From Endomychus coccineus (taxonomy: Eukaryota > Arthropoda > Insecta > Coleoptera > Endomychidae): DNA of 64,000 nucleotides. The notes below the pieces were generated by a model. That model had not been told where the DNA came from and did not search any database. It saw only the letters and a program-made list of their open reading frames with translations. The translations under genes were made by a program, and so were the position numbers. Shown one piece after another: positions 59,199-64,000 of the stretch. The stretch is from NCBI GenBank assembly GCA_958510875.1, contig CAUEHT010000011.1, forward strand, positions 142,556 to 206,555, given 5' to 3'. The number at the start of each line of letters is the position of its first letter. Within the stretch, counting starts at the first letter, position 1.

Positions 59199-61625
59199 AT
59201 GGCTTTTTATAAGAAAATTGAAGAAGATTATGGATTCTACACCGTCCAATTATTGAAAACGTTCTCAAAAATGATGAATACCTTTGCCAATCAAAAAAAT
59301 AGGAAAATATACTTATTACGACTAAAAAGTTTAAGAATAATACCAAAATTTTTAAAAATCAATGATAATCACATCATTTTCAATAGTGAGTACTTAGATA
59401 ATACTTATCTTCAATTCAAAGAAACGTTTCAATTAAAAGTATTAAACCTCTTAATATCTGACACTTGTAAAAATGTAAAACAAACTGAAAATAACATAAG
59501 CAGAACCAAATCTACAATGAAAAATATCCTACCTACCCAAATCTACAATACGTATTTAGAATTAGAAACTCAAAAATTTGAAAAAAACTTTAATAAAATT
59601 AAACATAGAAATATTGAGAAAATAAATAAATTAAATAACAATAACAAAAGAGATCTCATAGTTGATAATAATTGGCTAATGAATTTATCTCAAACAAATG
59701 TTCCAAAAAATGTAATAGACACTTTAGCTCTCGGTGAGAAATTTAGTAATACTCTATATAACGAAAGACAAATACCTATCAATAACATAATTTCTTCACT
59801 TGAAACTGAAATTGCTAAAAAACCTACTCAAATAGCAAATGAGATAAGATCAAAATGTATAAACACAATAACTAATTTCAAACAAACAGTTAAAAATAAT
59901 AAATTTAATAATAAAAATAACAAATCAATCAAAAATTTCAAAGAAACCAAACAATTCATCAAATCTAACCCACAAATTACTATCTTAAAAGCAGATAAAG
60001 GTAATAAAACTGTTATCATGGACACAAATGAATATGAGGATAAAATGTCTACAATGTTGAATGATCCTGAAGTATATAAGAAACTAAATAACAACCCAAC
60101 TAATATTTACCAAACTAAAAATAATAACTTAGTAAAAAAATGGTTTGAAAAGAAATATATTTCAAAATACATTCATAGACAATTAACGATACATAATGCT
60201 CATCCTCCAAAAATATATGGTTTACCCAAAATTCATAAACCTAATATACCGATGCGACCTGTAGTATGCAGCATTCAATCACCTTTTTATGAAATGGCTA
60301 AATACTTATCCAACATACTAAAAAACATAGCTTACAAAAATGAGTTTTACATCAAAGATTCTTGGGATTTCAAGGAATTCATTAACAAAATTACAATACC
60401 TAAAAACTATATCTTAGTATCACTAGATGTCACATCTTTATATACAAATATCCCTTTAGAATTAGCTAAACAAATAATTCAAAATAAATGGGATGAAATA
60501 AAACTATATACAAATTTACCTATGAATGAGTTCTTAACAGCTATAGAATATACATTCACCGCTAATTTTTTACAATATAAAGATGATTGTTATAAACAAT
60601 TAGATGGTTGTGCAATGGGCTCTCCAATATCAAGTATCATAGCCCAAATAGTAATGGAATTCCTTGAAGAAAAAGTAGTATCTCAACTAAATTATAATAT
60701 AGCCTTCTTCAAAAGATATGTTGATGATTGTATTGCTGCAATCCCTGAAAACAAATGTAATGAATTTTTGAATTCTTTCAATTCCTTTCACCATAAGTTA
60801 CAATTTACGATTGAATTAGAAAATCATAACGAAATAAATTTTTTAGATTTAACTTTAGTAAGAAAATCAAATGATAACAAAATTCTTACAAAATGTTATA
60901 CCAAACCTACTTGGTCAGGAAGGTATACTAATTTCAATTCTAATATACCTAAAAAATATAAGAAAAATGTTATTATAAATCTAATAGATAGAGCTATTCG
61001 ACTAAGTTCTCCTGAACTGAGAACTATATCTATTACAAAAACAAAAGAAACTTTAATAAGAAATGGTTATCCCATTGATTTAGTAAATTCGATAACTAAA
61101 GACAAAATTCATAAATTTTATAACTCATTTGGTGGAATCAATACCAATAATGAGAAAACTAATGATAGGCATTACATATCACTACCATATATCAGTGGAC
61201 TTTCAGAGAAAATTTGTAATATAGTGAAACCTTATGACCTACATATATGTCATAAGAGTTATTTAAATCAGAAAAGTCTCTTTACAAAATTAAAAAGCAG
61301 CGTACCTTTCAAAAAAATAACCCATACTGTTTATTCCATCCCTTGCAAAGATTGCGAAAAGGTATATATTGGCCAATCTTCACAATACCTCGAAAAAAGA
61401 TTAAATGGCCACAAATATACCAAAAATTCATCAACTGCGCTCAATAAACATGTGAAAGACACTAACCATACTTTCGACTACAACAATACAAAAATTTTAA
61501 ATATTGAAACAAACGACAACAAACGTTTGATATTAGAATCTATTCAAATTAAAAAGAACAATTGTGTAAATGACAAAATAGATTCCAATCTTTCGAAACT
61601 GTACAATAATCTAATTCAAACTTAA
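59199..61625 (+). CDS. Penelope-like element protein: RT plus GIY-YIG endonuclease, intact
   Basis: An uninterrupted 808-codon ORF from the ATG at 59,199. Domains: an N-terminal Lys/Asn-rich helical part (about 1-250); ILKADKGNKTVIMD (near 265), the PLE-specific DKG motif; [17 protein letters not shown] (near 345); RT motif A LVSLDVTSLYTNIP (near 407); motif B GCAMGSPISSIIAQ; motif C FFKRYVDDCIAAIP with catalytic YVDD; then INFLDLTLVR and CYTKPTWSGRYTNF. A linker with SLPYISGLSEKI and HICHKSYLNQKSLF precedes the GIY-YIG domain HTVYSIPCKDCEKVYIGQSS...LEKRLNGH (about 690-730). All catalytic residues seem present. Flanking direct repeats and an identical truncated neighbour suggest recent activity. 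Confidence 0.95.
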   Translation: MAFYKKIEEDYGFYTVQLLKTFSKMMNTFANQKNRKIYLLRLKSLRIIPKFLKINDNHIIFNSEYLDNTYLQFKETFQLKVLNLLISDTCKNVKQTENNISRTKSTMKNILPTQIYNTYLELETQKFEKNFNKIKHRNIEKINKLNNNNKRDLIVDNNWLMNLSQTNVPKNVIDTLALGEKFSNTLYNERQIPINNIISSLETEIAKKPTQIANEIRSKCINTITNFKQTVKNNKFNNKNNKSIKNFKETKQFIKSNPQITILKADKGNKTVIMDTNEYEDKMSTMLNDPEVYKKLNNNPTNIYQTKNNNLVKKWFEKKYISKYIHRQLTIHNAHPPKIYGLPKIHKPNIPMRPVVCSIQSPFYEMAKYLSNILKNIAYKNEFYIKDSWDFKEFINKITIPKNYILVSLDVTSLYTNIPLELAKQIIQNKWDEIKLYTNLPMNEFLTAIEYTFTANFLQYKDDCYKQLDGCAMGSPISSIIAQIVMEFLEEKVVSQLNYNIAFFKRYVDDCIAAIPENKCNEFLNSFNSFHHKLQFTIELENHNEINFLDLTLVRKSNDNKILTKCYTKPTWSGRYTNFNSNIPKKYKKNVIINLIDRAIRLSSPELRTISITKTKETLIRNGYPIDLVNSITKDKIHKFYNSFGGINTNNEKTNDRHYISLPYISGLSEKICNIVKPYDLHICHKSYLNQKSLFTKLKSSVPFKKITHTVYSIPCKDCEKVYIGQSSQYLEKRLNGHKYTKNSSTALNKHVKDTNHTFDYNNTKILNIETNDNKRLILESIQIKKNNCVNDKIDSNLSKLYNNLIQT

Positions 61626-62169
61626 CAAAATTTTATTAATTTGAAGTACCACTTTCCATTGTCTATTTAAAATTCAACCTAAAAAAGATGAAGTATTATT
61701 TAACTATGACACTATAGAGTAACAATTTTGAGGTTAAATTCCATAGAATTATCTTAAACTTGAATAGTTATGATAGAAATACTTATCATAGAGTAACTAA
61801 TTCATTCAATAATTCATAGATATTTATAATTGTACAATATTGGAATGTCTTGTATTTAATCAAATTCAATCTATTTCAAATTGTAGTTAGCCATACATTA
61901 CTCTTTCACTCACAACCGATCCAATGTTTTCTGCAGTTTTAATTGGATCTTAAAACACAAGTCGGCTGCAGACGCATTTCATTAATCAAAATCATCTATT
62001 CTTTTCTAAATTACATGGAAACACTAATTCAATTAACAATTTTTGATAAAGGCAATAAACGTTGTCGAAACGTCAAAACAGAATTTTTATTTCATTATCA
62101 GTATATATACGAACCAATATACCAAGAAAACATACAAATATTACAAATGGTTCAAGAATATCAACAAAA

Positions 62170-63280
<1,111 letters not shown>

Positions 63281-64000
63281 TACATAGACAATTAACGATA
63301 CATAATGCTCATCCTCCAAAAATATATGGTTTACCCAAAATTCATAAACCTAATATACCGATGCGACCTGTAGTATGCAGCATTCAATCACCTTTTTATG
63401 AAATGGCTAAATACTTATCCAACATACTAAAAAACGTAGCTTAGAAAAATGAGTTTTACATCAAAGATTCTTGGGATTTCAAGGAATTCATTAACAAAAT
63501 TACGATACCTAAAAACTATATCTTAGTATCACTAGATGTCACATCTTTATATACAAATATCCCTTTAGAATTAGCTAAACAAATAATTCAAAATAAATGG
63601 GATGAAATAAAACTATATACAAATTTACCTATGAATGAGTTCTTAACAGCTATAGAACATACATTCACCGCTAATTTTTTACAATATAAAGATGATTGTT
63701 ATAAACAATTAGATGGTTGTGCAATGGGCTCTCCAATATCAAGTATCATAGCCCAAAAAGTAATGGAATTCCTTGAAGAAAAAGTAGTATCTCAACTAAA
63801 TTATAATATAGCCTCCTTCAAAAGATATGTTGATGATTGTATTGCTGCAATCCCTGAAAACAAATGTAATGAATTTTTGAATTCTTTCAATTCCTTTCAC
63901 CATAAGTTACAATTCACGATTGAATTAGAAAATCATAATGAAATAAATTTTTTAGATTTAACTTTAGTAAGAAAATCAAATGATAACAAAATTCTAACAA
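63281..64000 (+). pseudogene. PLE family A RT fragment, runs off the window
   Basis: Starts within [16 protein letters not shown] and continues through motifs A, B and C (KRYVDDCIAAIP) to DLTLVRKSNDNKIL at the edge. A TAG near 63,443 (VA then stop, then KNEFYI) breaks the frame. The junction with the reverse 3' part at 63,281 is an inversion inside one PLE. Confidence 0.88.

Noticed and set aside
58222..60094. 88-codon ORFs opposite the PLE gene
   Set aside because: Antisense shadows of the Lys/Asn-rich PLE N-terminal region.

Overview
The window is AT-rich, intron-bearing and repeat-dominated animal DNA, most likely from an insect. The evidence is a TATA plus TCAGT initiator core promoter, Polinton/Maverick elements, Penelope-like elements (PLEs), a mariner-type transposon and a spliced DUF4806-type gene. 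I cannot name the species. Nearly everything is mobile-element DNA; the DUF4806-type gene at 47.3-49.1 kb is the only region that looks like an ordinary gene, and it too may belong to a transposon.

Region 1 (1-29,914) is a stack of Polintons inserted into one another. Two element types occur. P2 carries a protein-primed DNA polymerase B (polB), a small four-exon gene read divergently from it, and ends holding arrays of tRNA-like units and the terminus ...CACATCTACT. P1 (9,042-20,986, with 2.6-2.7 kb terminal inverted repeats and a 6-bp target duplication GAGGAT) carries only virion-type genes: packaging ATPase, a DUF8207-like protein, a fibre-like coiled coil, a phospholipase-like remnant, minor capsid/penton, a core-like peptide and the major capsid protein. 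Reading outwards, P2a (1-6,451) ends inside the polB of P2b. P1 also sits inside that polB. P2b ends at 22,902 inside the polB of P2c, which lies in reverse and ends at 29,914. P1 and P2 share subterminal sequence, tRNA-like units and CACGTG repeats, so P1 may have depended on P2-type polymerase. All copies are now decayed.

Region 2 (29,915-41,550) holds an unidentified inverted repeat pair, a PLE deletion derivative, a mariner-derived foldback MITE, hammerhead-like motifs, a diverged duplicated repeat with a possible type II membrane-anchor exon, and a degenerate PLE (family C).

Region 3 (41,550-50,380) holds a dead PLE (family B) in two opposed pieces joined by a palindrome, a 920-bp tandem duplication, the six-exon DUF4806-type gene and a truncated ORF cut by a (TA)n run and a PLE derivative.

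Region 4 (50,383-64,000) holds a broken mariner with long inverted repeats, four 72-bp tRNA-like genes in a foldback block, and PLE family A. Family A has one intact 808-codon ORF (59,199-61,625) facing a 5'-truncated copy with the same protein sequence, plus a rearranged third copy running off the window. PLE ends repeatedly abut (TA)n tracts.
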